A stretch of DNA of 44,416 bases from Actinobacteria bacterium UBA2279 (GTDB lineage: Bacteria; Actinomycetota; Coriobacteriia; Anaerosomatales; Anaerosomataceae). The stretch is taken from positions 1-44,416 of the forward strand of contig DDWT01000005.1 of NCBI GenBank assembly GCA_002347365.1, written 5' to 3'. Every line of letters begins with the position of its first letter. The first letter of the stretch is position 1. The position numbers and the translations under genes are program-made. This document shows positions 26,210-33,842 of this stretch, one piece after another. The notes under the pieces were generated by a model. The model did not search any database, had not been told where the DNA came from, and worked only from the letters and a program-made list of their open reading frames with translations.

Positions 26210-27463
26210 GTGGGTCGCCGAGCCAAAGCACTGAGTGTGCCCATGTACGTGTTGCTGGCGACGACCATCGTGTTGCTTATGGGCGGACTGCTGATGATCT
26301 ACTCGGCATCATCGGTTTCCGCCTACGTCAAGGAAGGCAACAGCTACTTCTACCTCATCAAACAGCTGCGCTTCGTCGTGCTGGGCGTGTTGGCGCTGTT
26401 CGTCGCATCGAGATGGAACTTCCGGGGCAGAGGGCTGCTCAGTGCTGAGATCGGCGCCTGGGCCGTCTATGCCGCGTCTCTTGTCGGTCTGGTTCTCGTG
26501 CCGATCATCGGCATATCTTCCGGCGGGGCGCAGCGCTGGTTGCTGTTCGGTACGACAACGATTCAGCCTTCGGAGTACGCGAAACTCGGCTGTCTGCTGG
26601 TGACGGCGGTACTGCTCGCCGCGTACAACAAGCGCAAGATCGACGGGAAGCAGTTTCTGATACGCCTGCTGGGTATGTTGGTGCCGGTAGTTGCGTTGGT
26701 GATGCTGCAGCCGGACATGGGCACTACCATGTCGATACTCATCTCAGTGTTCTTGCTGCTATGGCTCGGAGGTATTGACTGGCGGGTGCTTGCGGGAACC
26801 GGGATCGGCGGTATCGGTCTGGCGGTTCTGATGATCTTCGTTGAGGGCTATCGCATGGACCGACTGACGGGCTTCATGGATCCGTGGGCAGATCCGCTCG
26901 ACAAGGGATACCAGATAATCCAGGCGACATACGCCTTCGGCTCGGGCGGCCTGACAGGTGTAGGACTGGGTCTTTCCAGGCAGAAGTTCGCCTATCTACC
27001 CGCTGCTCATACGGACTTCATCTTCGCGATAATCGGTGAAGAGGCGGGGCTTTTGGGCACCCTCGTAGTCGTGTTGGCTTTCGTAGCGTTCGCGTACGCA
27101 GGTACCCGCATCGCGCTTGACTGCAAGGACCCGTTCGGCAGGCTGATGGCCGGTGGCCTTACAGCGATGATCGCCACTCAGGCCGTGATGAACATGGCCG
27201 CGGTGACGGGGCTTATGCCCGTGACGGGTATCCCGCTGCCGTTGGTGAGCTACGGTGGCTCATCGCTGACGTTCACGATGGGTTGTATCGGATTGATCTT
27301 GGCGGTGGCACGACACTCCAGAGTGGCGGCGCGTGCGAAGATTCGAGATGTCTCCGAGAGCAAGGGGAATGTGCGTGCGAGTACTAGTGAGCGGCGGCGG
27401 GACAGCGGGCCACATCTATCCGGCGTTGACGGTGGCCGCACGGCTAGCCGAAGGCGGGCATGA
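26210..27463 (+). CDS. ftsW: Septal peptidoglycan polymerase FtsW
   Basis: FtsW is a SEDS-family glycosyltransferase that polymerises lipid II at the septum with FtsI. The 417-aa protein has ten hydrophobic segments, YSASSVSAY, QPSEYAKLG, the conserved Asp of MLQPDMGTTMSI, and PLPLVSYGGSS. GTG 26210 follows GGCGGTGA; GTG 26201, in frame, would add three residues. The C-terminal tail continues about 30 residues past KIRDVSESK into Arg/Ser-rich sequence, because the frame stays open 89 bases into murG; most FtsW genes stop near the murG start. The tail reads like murG sequence in another frame and may be non-functional. Confidence 0.95.
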   Translation: MGRRAKALSVPMYVLLATTIVLLMGGLLMIYSASSVSAYVKEGNSYFYLIKQLRFVVLGVLALFVASRWNFRGRGLLSAEIGAWAVYAASLVGLVLVPIIGISSGGAQRWLLFGTTTIQPSEYAKLGCLLVTAVLLAAYNKRKIDGKQFLIRLLGMLVPVVALVMLQPDMGTTMSILISVFLLLWLGGIDWRVLAGTGIGGIGLAVLMIFVEGYRMDRLTGFMDPWADPLDKGYQIIQATYAFGSGGLTGVGLGLSRQKFAYLPAAHTDFIFAIIGEEAGLLGTLVVVLAFVAFAYAGTRIALDCKDPFGRLMAGGLTAMIATQAVMNMAAVTGLMPVTGIPLPLVSYGGSSLTFTMGCIGLILAVARHSRVAARAKIRDVSESKGNVRASTSERRRDSGPHLSGVDGGRTASRRRA

Positions 27464-28475
27464 CGTAGCGTTCGTCGGTACGCCGCACGGCCTGGAAGCC
27501 CGTCTCGTTCCCGAGGCGGGCATCGAGTTCTTCTCGGTGCCGTCAAAGGGTTTCGATCGTTCGCGTCCGTGGACGCTTCTGACAGCCGGTCTGACTGTAC
27601 TTTCGTCCCTGTTTCGGGCAACACTGCTGGTCCGCCGCTTTCAAGCCGATGTGATCGCCGGTTTTGGAGGGTACGTCTCTGTGCCCCTGGGCGCCGCAGC
27701 GCTGCTCACTCGAACGCCACTCGTGCTGGCCGAGCAGAATTCAGTGCCGGGGCTTGCGAACCGTGTCCTCTCGCGATGGGCGCGCGCGGTGGCCGTGACG
27801 TACGAAGTATCGCGGACTCACTTGAAACACCCTGATCGCGTGACGCTCACCGGCAACCCCGTTCGGGCCACGGTACTGGAGGCGGACCGGATGGCGGGGA
27901 GGGTCTCGCTCGGCCTGGATAGCGATGCGCTCGTGCTTCTTGTGTTCGGGGGCAGCCGTGGCGCACGCCACATCAACGACACGATGATCGCGCTGTGGCC
28001 CACACTCTCGACTATCGACGGTTTGCAGGTCGTGCATGTCGCAGGTAGGATTGAGGCCGCTTCCGTTCGGGAGCGGATCGAAGCGGCAGGTGGCCCCGCC
28101 GGACGCTACCATGTCTTCGAGTACATCGACGGCATGGGCGATGCCATCGCAGCATGTGACGCGATAGTCGCGCGTGCGGGAGCCACATCTATCGCTGAGA
28201 TCACGGCCATCGGCCGGGCGGCTGTTCTGGTTCCGTATCCGTACGCGACCGACGATCATCAAACGCTGAACGCACGAGCAGTGGCCGACGGTGGCGGCGC
28301 CTTCGTCATCGCCGATGACGAACTCGGATCTTCCTCATTCGAGCGGGCGTTGCGAGAGCTGCTTACCGAAGCCGAGTCGCGCGACAGTATGGCGGCGGCA
28401 TCGAGGGCTCTCGGTACACCGCATGCGACCGATGCGCTCGTGGCGTTGCTCGTAGGCGCGGCACGACCAGAATGA
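27375..28475 (+). CDS. murG: UDP-GlcNAc--lipid I N-acetylglucosaminyltransferase
   Basis: MurG converts lipid I to lipid II on the cytoplasmic side of the membrane. The 366-aa GT-B fold protein opens with VRVLVSGGGTAGHIYPAL (GGGTAGH at 7-13) and has FGGSRGARHIN and the C-terminal UDP-GlcNAc-binding ARAGATSIAE and YPYATDDHQ motifs. GTG 27375 is preferred to ATG 27369 because AAGGGG (27362-27367) lies seven bases upstream and the product then starts like other MurG proteins. The start lies 89 bases inside ftsW. Confidence 0.95.
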   Translation: MRVLVSGGGTAGHIYPALTVAARLAEGGHDVAFVGTPHGLEARLVPEAGIEFFSVPSKGFDRSRPWTLLTAGLTVLSSLFRATLLVRRFQADVIAGFGGYVSVPLGAAALLTRTPLVLAEQNSVPGLANRVLSRWARAVAVTYEVSRTHLKHPDRVTLTGNPVRATVLEADRMAGRVSLGLDSDALVLLVFGGSRGARHINDTMIALWPTLSTIDGLQVVHVAGRIEAASVRERIEAAGGPAGRYHVFEYIDGMGDAIAACDAIVARAGATSIAEITAIGRAAVLVPYPYATDDHQTLNARAVADGGGAFVIADDELGSSSFERALRELLTEAESRDSMAAASRALGTPHATDALVALLVGAARPE

Positions 28476-28481
28476 TACCCC

Positions 28482-28499
28482 CGACCCCGGCAGGGGTCG
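28482..28499 (+). promoter_or_regulatory. Small hairpin between murG and murC
   Basis: CGACCCC (28482-28488) pairs with GGGGTCG (28493-28499) around a GGCA loop, in the 39-nt gap and just ahead of the murC Shine-Dalgarno sequence (AAAGGAG, 28503-28509). It has no T-run, so it is more likely an RNA processing or translational element than a terminator. Confidence 0.35.
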
Positions 28500-28514
28500 C
28501 GTGAAAGGAGTAGC

Positions 28515-29918
28515 GTGGCCACGACGTATGCGCACTTCATAGGCGTGGGCGGAGCCGGAATGAGCGGCATCGCTCGCGTCTTGCACGACCGCGGAAAGGT
28601 GGTAACGGGCTCCGACCTCAAAGCTTCTCGCTACGCGACTTCATTGCAGGAGGCCGGGGTCGTTGTCCACATCGGTCACGACGCGGCCAACCTGGGCGAC
28701 CCGGAGGTCGTGGTCATCTCTTCCGCCATTCCGGAGTCGAATCCGGAACTGGCCGAGGCGCGCCGGCGCGGATTGGAAGTCTGGCCCCGAGCGAGGATGC
28801 TCGCGCATCTCGCCGGTGACGACCTGACGCTTGCGGTAGCAGGTACGCACGGCAAGACGACGACGAGTTCGATGCTGGCGACCGTGATCGACGGGATGGG
28901 CCTGGACCCCACGTTCCTCATAGGCGGCGAGCTCAACGACATGGGTGCCAACGCGCGCTGTGGGACAGGACAGCACTACGTCGTCGAAGCTGACGAATCG
29001 GACGGGTCCTTTCTCTATATGCGCCCTCATGTTGCCCTGGTCACCAACGTCGAAGCCGATCATCTCGACCACTACAAGGATCTTGCCGAGGTGGTGTCCA
29101 CGTTCGGCGAGTTCCTCGGCAAGGTACCCGCGAACGGCATAGCTGTAGTGTGTGGTGATGACCCCGATCTGCCGTTGTTGGCGCGTGGATCGGCGGCATG
29201 TGGAGTTGTCACCTACGGCAGCAGCGAGACCTGTGATGTGCGGTGCAGCGATCTCGAGTCCGTTGGCCTGGGGACCCGATTCATCATCACACTACCTGAC
29301 ACTGAGACGCTCCCGGTCAGCATTCGTGTCCCCGGCGTGCACAATGTCGTCAACGCAACGGGCGTTCTCGCCACCGTGTGGGCGCTCGGGTTGGATGTTG
29401 CTGCAGCGGCAGTGGCTCTCGAGCGATTCAGCGGTGTGCGGAGACGATTTGATGAGGTCGGCTCGGTCGGTGGCGTGACGATCGTCGACGACTACGCGCA
29501 TCACCCGACCGAGGTGAGAGCGACGCTGTCTGCTGCGCGCCAGGGCGCCTATGAGCGGGTGTGGGTCATCTTTCAGCCACACCGCTACAGTCGCACCTCA
29601 GCACTCGGCCCTGACTTCGGCATGTCATTCACAGGTGCCGACAGCCTGGTGCTCATGGATGTCTACAGTGCCGGTGAGGCTCCGCTCCCGGGTGTGTCAG
29701 GCAAGACAGTGCTGGATGCCGTGCTAGATTTCACACCGCATGCGCGGTGCGCGTACTTCCCGCATAGGGCCGATATCGCCGGCTATGTGGCTGATCGGGC
29801 GCGTCCCGGGGACCTCGTACTGACGATGGGAGCCGGAGACGTCACCACGATGGGTGCCGAGCTGGTACGCGAGATCGGCCGCCGTGTCGACCGTGTGGAG
29901 GAGACAGCGTGTCGCTAA
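28515..29918 (+). CDS. murC: UDP-N-acetylmuramate--L-alanine ligase
   Basis: MurC adds the first stem amino acid, L-Ala, to UDP-MurNAc. The 467-aa protein has the N-terminal GVGGAGMSG (10-18), the P-loop GTHGKTTT (110-117), EADESDGSF, and DDYAHHPTEV in the C-terminal domain. GTG 28515 follows AAAGGAG by five bases. Its stop lies ten bases inside murB. Confidence 0.97.
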   Translation: MATTYAHFIGVGGAGMSGIARVLHDRGKVVTGSDLKASRYATSLQEAGVVVHIGHDAANLGDPEVVVISSAIPESNPELAEARRRGLEVWPRARMLAHLAGDDLTLAVAGTHGKTTTSSMLATVIDGMGLDPTFLIGGELNDMGANARCGTGQHYVVEADESDGSFLYMRPHVALVTNVEADHLDHYKDLAEVVSTFGEFLGKVPANGIAVVCGDDPDLPLLARGSAACGVVTYGSSETCDVRCSDLESVGLGTRFIITLPDTETLPVSIRVPGVHNVVNATGVLATVWALGLDVAAAAVALERFSGVRRRFDEVGSVGGVTIVDDYAHHPTEVRATLSAARQGAYERVWVIFQPHRYSRTSALGPDFGMSFTGADSLVLMDVYSAGEAPLPGVSGKTVLDAVLDFTPHARCAYFPHRADIAGYVADRARPGDLVLTMGAGDVTTMGAELVREIGRRVDRVEETACR

Positions 29919-30820
29919 CCGCCGCACACTCCAGACTTGCCAAAACGATCTCGGGCAGTGTCTGTCGCAATGAGTCGATGGCGAAGCATACCTCCTTCCG
30001 CATAGGGGGACCCGCCGATCTGTTCATCGTGTGCGATACCACCGCTGACGTTGCCGGAGCGCTGACCGTGCTGGCCGAAGAACTCGTGCCGTACACGGTG
30101 GCGGGCAAGGGCACGAACCTGCTCGTCTCGGACAAGGGTTATCGCGGCGCGGTACTCACACTCGGGCGGCAGTTCAAAAAGCATGTCCGCGATGCCGACC
30201 GAATCGAGGTTGGAGGCGCGTGCATTCTTGCGTATGCGGTGCAGGATGCCTATGCCCAGGGATTGGGAGGTCTTGAGTTCGCGGTCGGGATACCGGGAAC
30301 GGTTGGAGGGGCGTTGGCGATGAATGCCGGTGCCCGGGAACAGTGGATCGGCACCGTGACAGAGTCTGTGACGATGTTCGTTCCGGGCGGTGGGCTGCAG
30401 CGCCTTCGGGGTGACGAGATCGGGTGGGGGTACCGCACATCCGGACTACGCGAGAAGGGAATCATCCTTGAGAGTGTGTTGCGTCTCACACCGGAGGACC
30501 CGATCCGTATCCGTGCAGCCATGGAGGCCAGCCTCGCTCGTCGTAGGAGGTCCCAGCCGATGGGCGAACCCAGCGCGGGCAGTGTCTTCGTGAATCCTGA
30601 GAATGACTCTGCAGGGCGGTTGATCGAGGCCGCAGGGCTGAAGGGTATGCGACTGGGTGGAGCACGAATATCGGATGTGCACGCGAACTTCATCGTCAAC
30701 GACGGCGGAGCTACTGCCGCGGACGTGCTCGGACTTGTCGGGAAGATACAGATGGTAGTGAAGGATACGTATGGCATCGACCTCCAGCCCGAGATCCGGT
30801 TCGTCGGGGAACTCGGGTAA
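29909..30820 (+). CDS. murB: UDP-N-acetylenolpyruvoylglucosamine reductase
   Basis: MurB is an FAD enzyme that reduces UDP-GlcNAc-enolpyruvate to UDP-MurNAc with NADPH. The 303-aa protein, of the type I/II length class typical of Gram-positives, has the FAD-binding KHTSFRIGGPADLF and GKGTNLL, GIPGTVGGALAMNAGA, the GYRTSGLR loop, the proton-donor Ser in SAGSVFVNP, and the closing PEIRFVGE glutamate. GTG 29909 overlaps murC by ten bases. The last 50 bases overlap the start of ftsQ. Confidence 0.96.
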   Translation: MSLTAAHSRLAKTISGSVCRNESMAKHTSFRIGGPADLFIVCDTTADVAGALTVLAEELVPYTVAGKGTNLLVSDKGYRGAVLTLGRQFKKHVRDADRIEVGGACILAYAVQDAYAQGLGGLEFAVGIPGTVGGALAMNAGAREQWIGTVTESVTMFVPGGGLQRLRGDEIGWGYRTSGLREKGIILESVLRLTPEDPIRIRAAMEASLARRRRSQPMGEPSAGSVFVNPENDSAGRLIEAAGLKGMRLGGARISDVHANFIVNDGGATAADVLGLVGKIQMVVKDTYGIDLQPEIRFVGELG

Positions 30821-31748
30821 TCGCAAGAAAGCGCACGTCGGAACGGGAGCGCCGAGCCGACGGCTCACTGCTGAGCCAAACCATCAACTCAAGGGTGAGA
30901 CAAAGCGGAAAGTCGCAGCTCAAGGGCGGCGCCAACCCGCGCGTGGATCGGCGACTCCCGATGGGGTCGGTCGCCAACGTGCGGGAGATGTCGCTGCGCG
31001 CGCCAAACGAGATGAGCGCGCGCGTCGTCTCGCGGAGCGTTCGCGGACGCGCCGGTTACGGCTGGTGATCGTCGTCGGCATCGTCGTCGCAGTTGTCGGC
31101 GGTGGCATCGCGCTGTATCGCTCGCCGCTATTCGCAATCAAGACCGTCGACATCCAGGGCGCGAAGCGTCTCACTCCAACAGCGGTTCGAGCACTGGCGG
31201 GTGTACCGGAAGGGGCCACGCTTCTCCGGTACCCGAAGAAGGAGATACTCGCTCGAATCGAGGCCGACCCGTGGGTGGAGTCGGTAACCGTGACCAGGGA
31301 TTTTCCGAGCACGCTGCGGATTCGCATTACCGAGCGGACCCCGGTGGCGCTCGTGGATACCGGGGATGTCTTCTGGGTCGTGGACGCGTCGGGGATGGTT
31401 CTCGGCGAGCAGTCCTTCGAAGAGACGACGACGCTCGTCGTGATCCGCGACGTGCAGGGTCTGGATCCCAAACCAGGAAGGCGCTCATCGTCGGATACGC
31501 TGGACAACGCGCTCAAAGTGCTTGGTGGGATCGGCGATGAACTTCGAGCGAAGGTCCGGGCGGTGTCTGCGTCCACCGTCGATGAGACGACACTACTCAC
31601 GACTGATGCCATAGAGATCCTGGTGGGGGAGGCTGTCGAGATCGAGGACAAGGCGTACCTGGCCTTGAGCATCATGAAAGAGCAGGCCGGCAAGGTGATC
31701 TTCATCGATGTGAGGTCGACCGACAACCCTGTGTCCAGAGGGCTCTAG
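30771..31748 (+). CDS. ftsQ: Cell division protein FtsQ/DivIB
   Basis: This 325-aa single-pass membrane protein of the septal FtsQLB complex regulates FtsW-FtsI. It has a long basic cytoplasmic N-terminus (about 95 residues, rich in Arg, Ser and Gly), one membrane segment (97-116), a POTRA domain (about 121-190: FAIKTVDIQGAKRLT through LRIRITERTPVALV) and an FtsQ domain. ATG 30771 has AAGGA five bases upstream inside murB, which supports the 50-base overlap. Later starts would shorten only the disordered N-terminus and cannot be excluded. Confidence 0.92.
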   Translation: MASTSSPRSGSSGNSGNRKKAHVGTGAPSRRLTAEPNHQLKGETKRKVAAQGRRQPARGSATPDGVGRQRAGDVAARAKRDERARRLAERSRTRRLRLVIVVGIVVAVVGGGIALYRSPLFAIKTVDIQGAKRLTPTAVRALAGVPEGATLLRYPKKEILARIEADPWVESVTVTRDFPSTLRIRITERTPVALVDTGDVFWVVDASGMVLGEQSFEETTTLVVIRDVQGLDPKPGRRSSSDTLDNALKVLGGIGDELRAKVRAVSASTVDETTLLTTDAIEILVGEAVEIEDKAYLALSIMKEQAGKVIFIDVRSTDNPVSRGL

Positions 31749-31823
31749 ACCCCCGCTGACCTGCCGATATCACGGGGGATCATGTGGCATGTTGCTGCCG
31801 CCATCGATTGCGTTCAGAAAGTA

Positions 31824-31852
31824 TTGCAAACGTCTTGTGTGTAGGGTAAGGT
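31824..31852 (+). promoter_or_regulatory. Distal candidate promoter of ftsZ
   Basis: TTGCAA (31824-31829) and TAAGGT (31847-31852) are separated by 17 bases, 91 nt before the ftsZ start. Together with the proximal promoter it suggests separate transcription of ftsZ from the rest of the cluster. Confidence 0.35.
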
Positions 31853-31855
31853 TTG

Positions 31856-31890
31856 TGTCAAGATTGACATTTGCGTTAGTACAGTATACG
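31856..31890 (+). promoter_or_regulatory. Proximal ftsZ promoter with palindromic site over the -35 box
   Basis: TTGACA (31864-31869), a perfect -35 hexamer, is followed 15 bases later by TATACG (31885-31890). The -35 box is the right arm of the palindrome TGTCAA-GA-TTGACA (31856-31869). A related half-palindrome, TCAA-C-TTGA, lies at 31891-31899. The repeated TCAA/TTGA arrangement could be a repressor or activator site; the binding protein is unknown. Confidence 0.5.
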
Positions 31891-31942
31891 TCAACTTGAG
31901 GGTGAGACAAGGCCTTACAAAGCGGCTTTGGGAGGAACGAAG

Positions 31943-33013
31943 ATGCTGGAGACGGGGGCAAACTACCTCGCTGTCATCAAGGTCGTCGGGGTTGGCGGCG
32001 GTGGGACCAACGCGGTGAACCGCATGGTTGAGGCCAACGTGAAGGGCGTCGAGTTCATTGCGGTCAACACGGACGCGCAGGCGCTGCTCATGTCGGACGC
32101 CGACTATAAGGTGCACGTGGGAGTCGGTCTGACGAAGGGGCTTGGCGCAGGCGCCGACCCGGATGTTGGATATCAGGCTGCCGAGGAGAACAAGGCGGAG
32201 ATCAAAGAGGCGCTGCAAGGTGCTGACATGGTGTTCATCACTGCGGGCGAAGGTGGTGGCACCGGTACGGGTGCCGCTCCGGTCATCGCTCAAATAGCGA
32301 AAGAAGAAATTGGTGCTCTGACGGTCGCGGTGGTCACCCGACCATTCGCTTTCGAGGGACGCAAGCGTGCCCTGCAGGCAGAAGAGGGCATCAAGCGTCT
32401 CAAGGACTATGTCGACACATTGATCATCATTCCAAACGACCGCCTGCTTCAGGTGGCCGAGAAGAAGACGTCGATCCTGGACGCGTTCCGTATTGCGGAC
32501 GATGTTCTGCGTCAGGGCACTCAAGGCATCACCGATCTGATCACGGTACCCGGACTGATCAACCTGGACTTTGCTGACGTGCGGACGATCATGCAGGACG
32601 CAGGCTCGGCTCTCATGGGTATCGGTCTTGCCACTGGCGAGAACCGTGCTCACGAGGCGGCAAAGGCTGCAATCTCGAGTCCGCTGCTCGAATCCAGCAT
32701 CGAAGGCGCACAAGGCGTGCTGCTCTCGATCTCCGGTGGCAGCGATCTTGGGTTGTTCGAGGTCAACGAGGCTGCAGAAGTCGTTGCCGCGGCTGCGTCG
32801 CCCGAAGCGAACATCATCTTCGGCGCTGTCATTGATGACTCGCTGATGGACCAGATCAGGGTAACGGTCATCGCTACCGGGTTCGGTGCCAAGCGCAAGC
32901 AAGAGACGATGGAGTTCGAGTCGGTTGACGAGCGTGTATCCATGCCGACGTTCGAGCCGATCGCTGAGGAAGAGCTGGATATCCCGGCGTTTCTGAAGCG
33001 TCGCAACTTCTAG
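31943..33013 (+). CDS. ftsZ: Cell division protein FtsZ
   Basis: FtsZ is the tubulin-like GTPase that polymerises into the Z-ring. The 356-aa protein has VGVGGGGTNAV (15-25), the tubulin signature GGGTGTG (104-110) and the synergy loop NLDFADV (207-213). A short linker precedes the C-terminal conserved peptide DIPAFLKRR, the docking site for SepF and other partners. Because no ftsA is present and sepF lies downstream, SepF is the probable membrane anchor (inference from actinobacterial biology). ATG 31943 stands six bases after GGGAGGA; the TTG at 31928 is rejected. Confidence 0.98.
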   Translation: MLETGANYLAVIKVVGVGGGGTNAVNRMVEANVKGVEFIAVNTDAQALLMSDADYKVHVGVGLTKGLGAGADPDVGYQAAEENKAEIKEALQGADMVFITAGEGGGTGTGAAPVIAQIAKEEIGALTVAVVTRPFAFEGRKRALQAEEGIKRLKDYVDTLIIIPNDRLLQVAEKKTSILDAFRIADDVLRQGTQGITDLITVPGLINLDFADVRTIMQDAGSALMGIGLATGENRAHEAAKAAISSPLLESSIEGAQGVLLSISGGSDLGLFEVNEAAEVVAAAASPEANIIFGAVIDDSLMDQIRVTVIATGFGAKRKQETMEFESVDERVSMPTFEPIAEEELDIPAFLKRRNF

Positions 33014-33021
33014 AAGACGGT

Positions 33022-33055
33022 GACAGGCCCGTGCCACGGCGCGGGCCTGTCTGTT
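33022..33055 (+). terminator. Intrinsic terminator after ftsZ
   Basis: GACAGGCCCG (33022-33031) pairs perfectly with CGGGCCTGTC (33042-33051), followed by the U-rich TGTTTG. It lies nine bases after the ftsZ stop and would end the dcw transcript. Confidence 0.8.
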
Positions 33056-33058
33056 TGT

Positions 33059-33102
33059 GGACCGCCGTACGACGAGTGAGAGGGCTCGTCGTACGGCGGT
33101 CC
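33059..33102. repeat. Perfect 18-bp inverted repeat (long hairpin)
   Basis: The arms at 33059-33076 and 33085-33102 are exactly complementary over 18 bases (left arm begins GGACCGCCGTACG), with an eight-base TGAGAGGG loop. No T-run follows on either strand. It lies four bases beyond the ftsZ terminator region. A backup terminator, an RNase III-type processing site or a protein-binding palindrome are all possible. Confidence 0.75.
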
Positions 33103-33171
33103 TGCATTGTGTCTCACTACTAGATGCTCCCCGGTGTCGAATTGTGCGTGCTGCTTCTGGGGACACCGCAA

Positions 33172-33203
33172 AAGGCCCGCCCCGATCGTCCGGGACGGGC
33201 CTT
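33172..33203. terminator. Bidirectional terminator between ftsZ and the convergent gene
   Basis: The arms at 33172-33184 and 33191-33203 pair over 13 bases with one mismatch around a six-base loop. On the minus strand the stem is followed by TTTT, which fits a terminator for the gene ending at 33225. On the plus strand CTTCAT follows, giving weaker termination. Confidence 0.7.
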
Positions 33204-33224
33204 CATCTGTGCGTGTGCCGCTCG

Positions 33225-33704
33225 CTACTGAGCCGGCGGCGCAGGAGGCGCCGGGGGCGGAGGCGGAGGGCTGCCCGCGCCGGGAGGCGGCGGGTAGTTA
33301 CCGGGTGGCGGCTGATATCCGCCTGCGGGTGGCACATAGCCACCGCCGGCAGGGGGAGCCATGCTGCCCCTCTTGATCTTCTTGTAGACCATGAAGAAGT
33401 AGAAAATCGGTGCGATTCCGTTCAGGAACACCAGCAACAGGATCCAGATGAGCTTGCTGTTCCCCGAGGAGTTCGGATACTCATACTCCTGGCGGGAAAC
33501 CGCATCGATCAGCATCCACACCCACAGAACGGTCAGCAGGAGGGCTGGAATCCCCATGCACGCGTACACGCCGCATACGATCCCACCGGCGGCTGCATCG
33601 CCACCACTACTGTAGTCATAGGTCTGTGCGAAAGCCGGTGTAACCGCCATCAGGCTGGTTGCACCGACGAGAAGAGAGGCTGACAACTTGAGCGACTGCT
33701 TCAT
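33225..33704 (-). CDS. Secreted or membrane protein with PLDc_N-like domain and proline-rich tail
   Basis: This 159-aa protein has a signal peptide (about 1-26, ending AFA-Q) and two hydrophobic segments (about 43-66 and 85-107). The WVWMLIDAVSRQEY and KLIWILLLVFLNGIAPIFYFFMVY pattern resembles the PLDc_N family of small membrane proteins. A Gly/Pro-rich tail of about 45 residues follows, ending in proline runs. Function is unknown. ATG 33704 is preceded on the minus strand by AGGGGGTGA. It is transcribed against ftsZ and away from pgeF. Some relatives lack the signal peptide and tail. Confidence 0.75.
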   Translation of the reverse strand: MKQSLKLSASLLVGATSLMAVTPAFAQTYDYSSGGDAAAGGIVCGVYACMGIPALLLTVLWVWMLIDAVSRQEYEYPNSSGNSKLIWILLLVFLNGIAPIFYFFMVYKKIKRGSMAPPAGGGYVPPAGGYQPPPGNYPPPPGAGSPPPPPPAPPAPPAQ

Positions 33705-33731
33705 TGTGTGTCACCCCCTCTCGGCAGCAGT

Positions 33732-33775
33732 AGCGTTTGTAACGCTTAGGCAACGGCTTGTCGTCGCAACGCTTA
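33732..33775. promoter_or_regulatory. Inverted repeat plus third half-site in a divergent promoter region
   Basis: AGCGTT-TGT-AACGCT (33732-33746) is a perfect inverted repeat, and AACGCTTA, present at 33741-33748, recurs at 33768-33775, 27 bases on. They lie between the minus-strand gene at 33225 and pgeF, and the last copy abuts TACACT (33774-33779), a possible -10 box for pgeF. The arrangement suggests an operator; the regulator is unknown. Confidence 0.4.
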
Positions 33776-33780
33776 CACTC

Positions 33781-33806
33781 AGTAGTGTGCCCGATGCGGC
33801 ACTACT
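33781..33806 (+). promoter_or_regulatory. Hairpin in the pgeF leader
   Basis: AGTAGTG (33781-33787) pairs with CACTACT (33800-33806) across a 12-base loop, directly after the TACACT hexamer and 36 nt before the pgeF start. No T-run follows. Confidence 0.3.
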
Positions 33807-33842
33807 TGACCAGCATCTCGAGTCGGAAGTGCGTGAATAGAC

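Noticed and set aside
33059..33102. CRISPR repeat or transposon end at the long palindrome
   Set aside because: It is a single hairpin with no repeated spacers and no second copy in the window.
31814..33166. A 450-codon minus-strand frame across ftsZ
   Set aside because: Antisense shadow of ftsZ; it would run through the ftsZ promoters and terminators and resembles no protein family.
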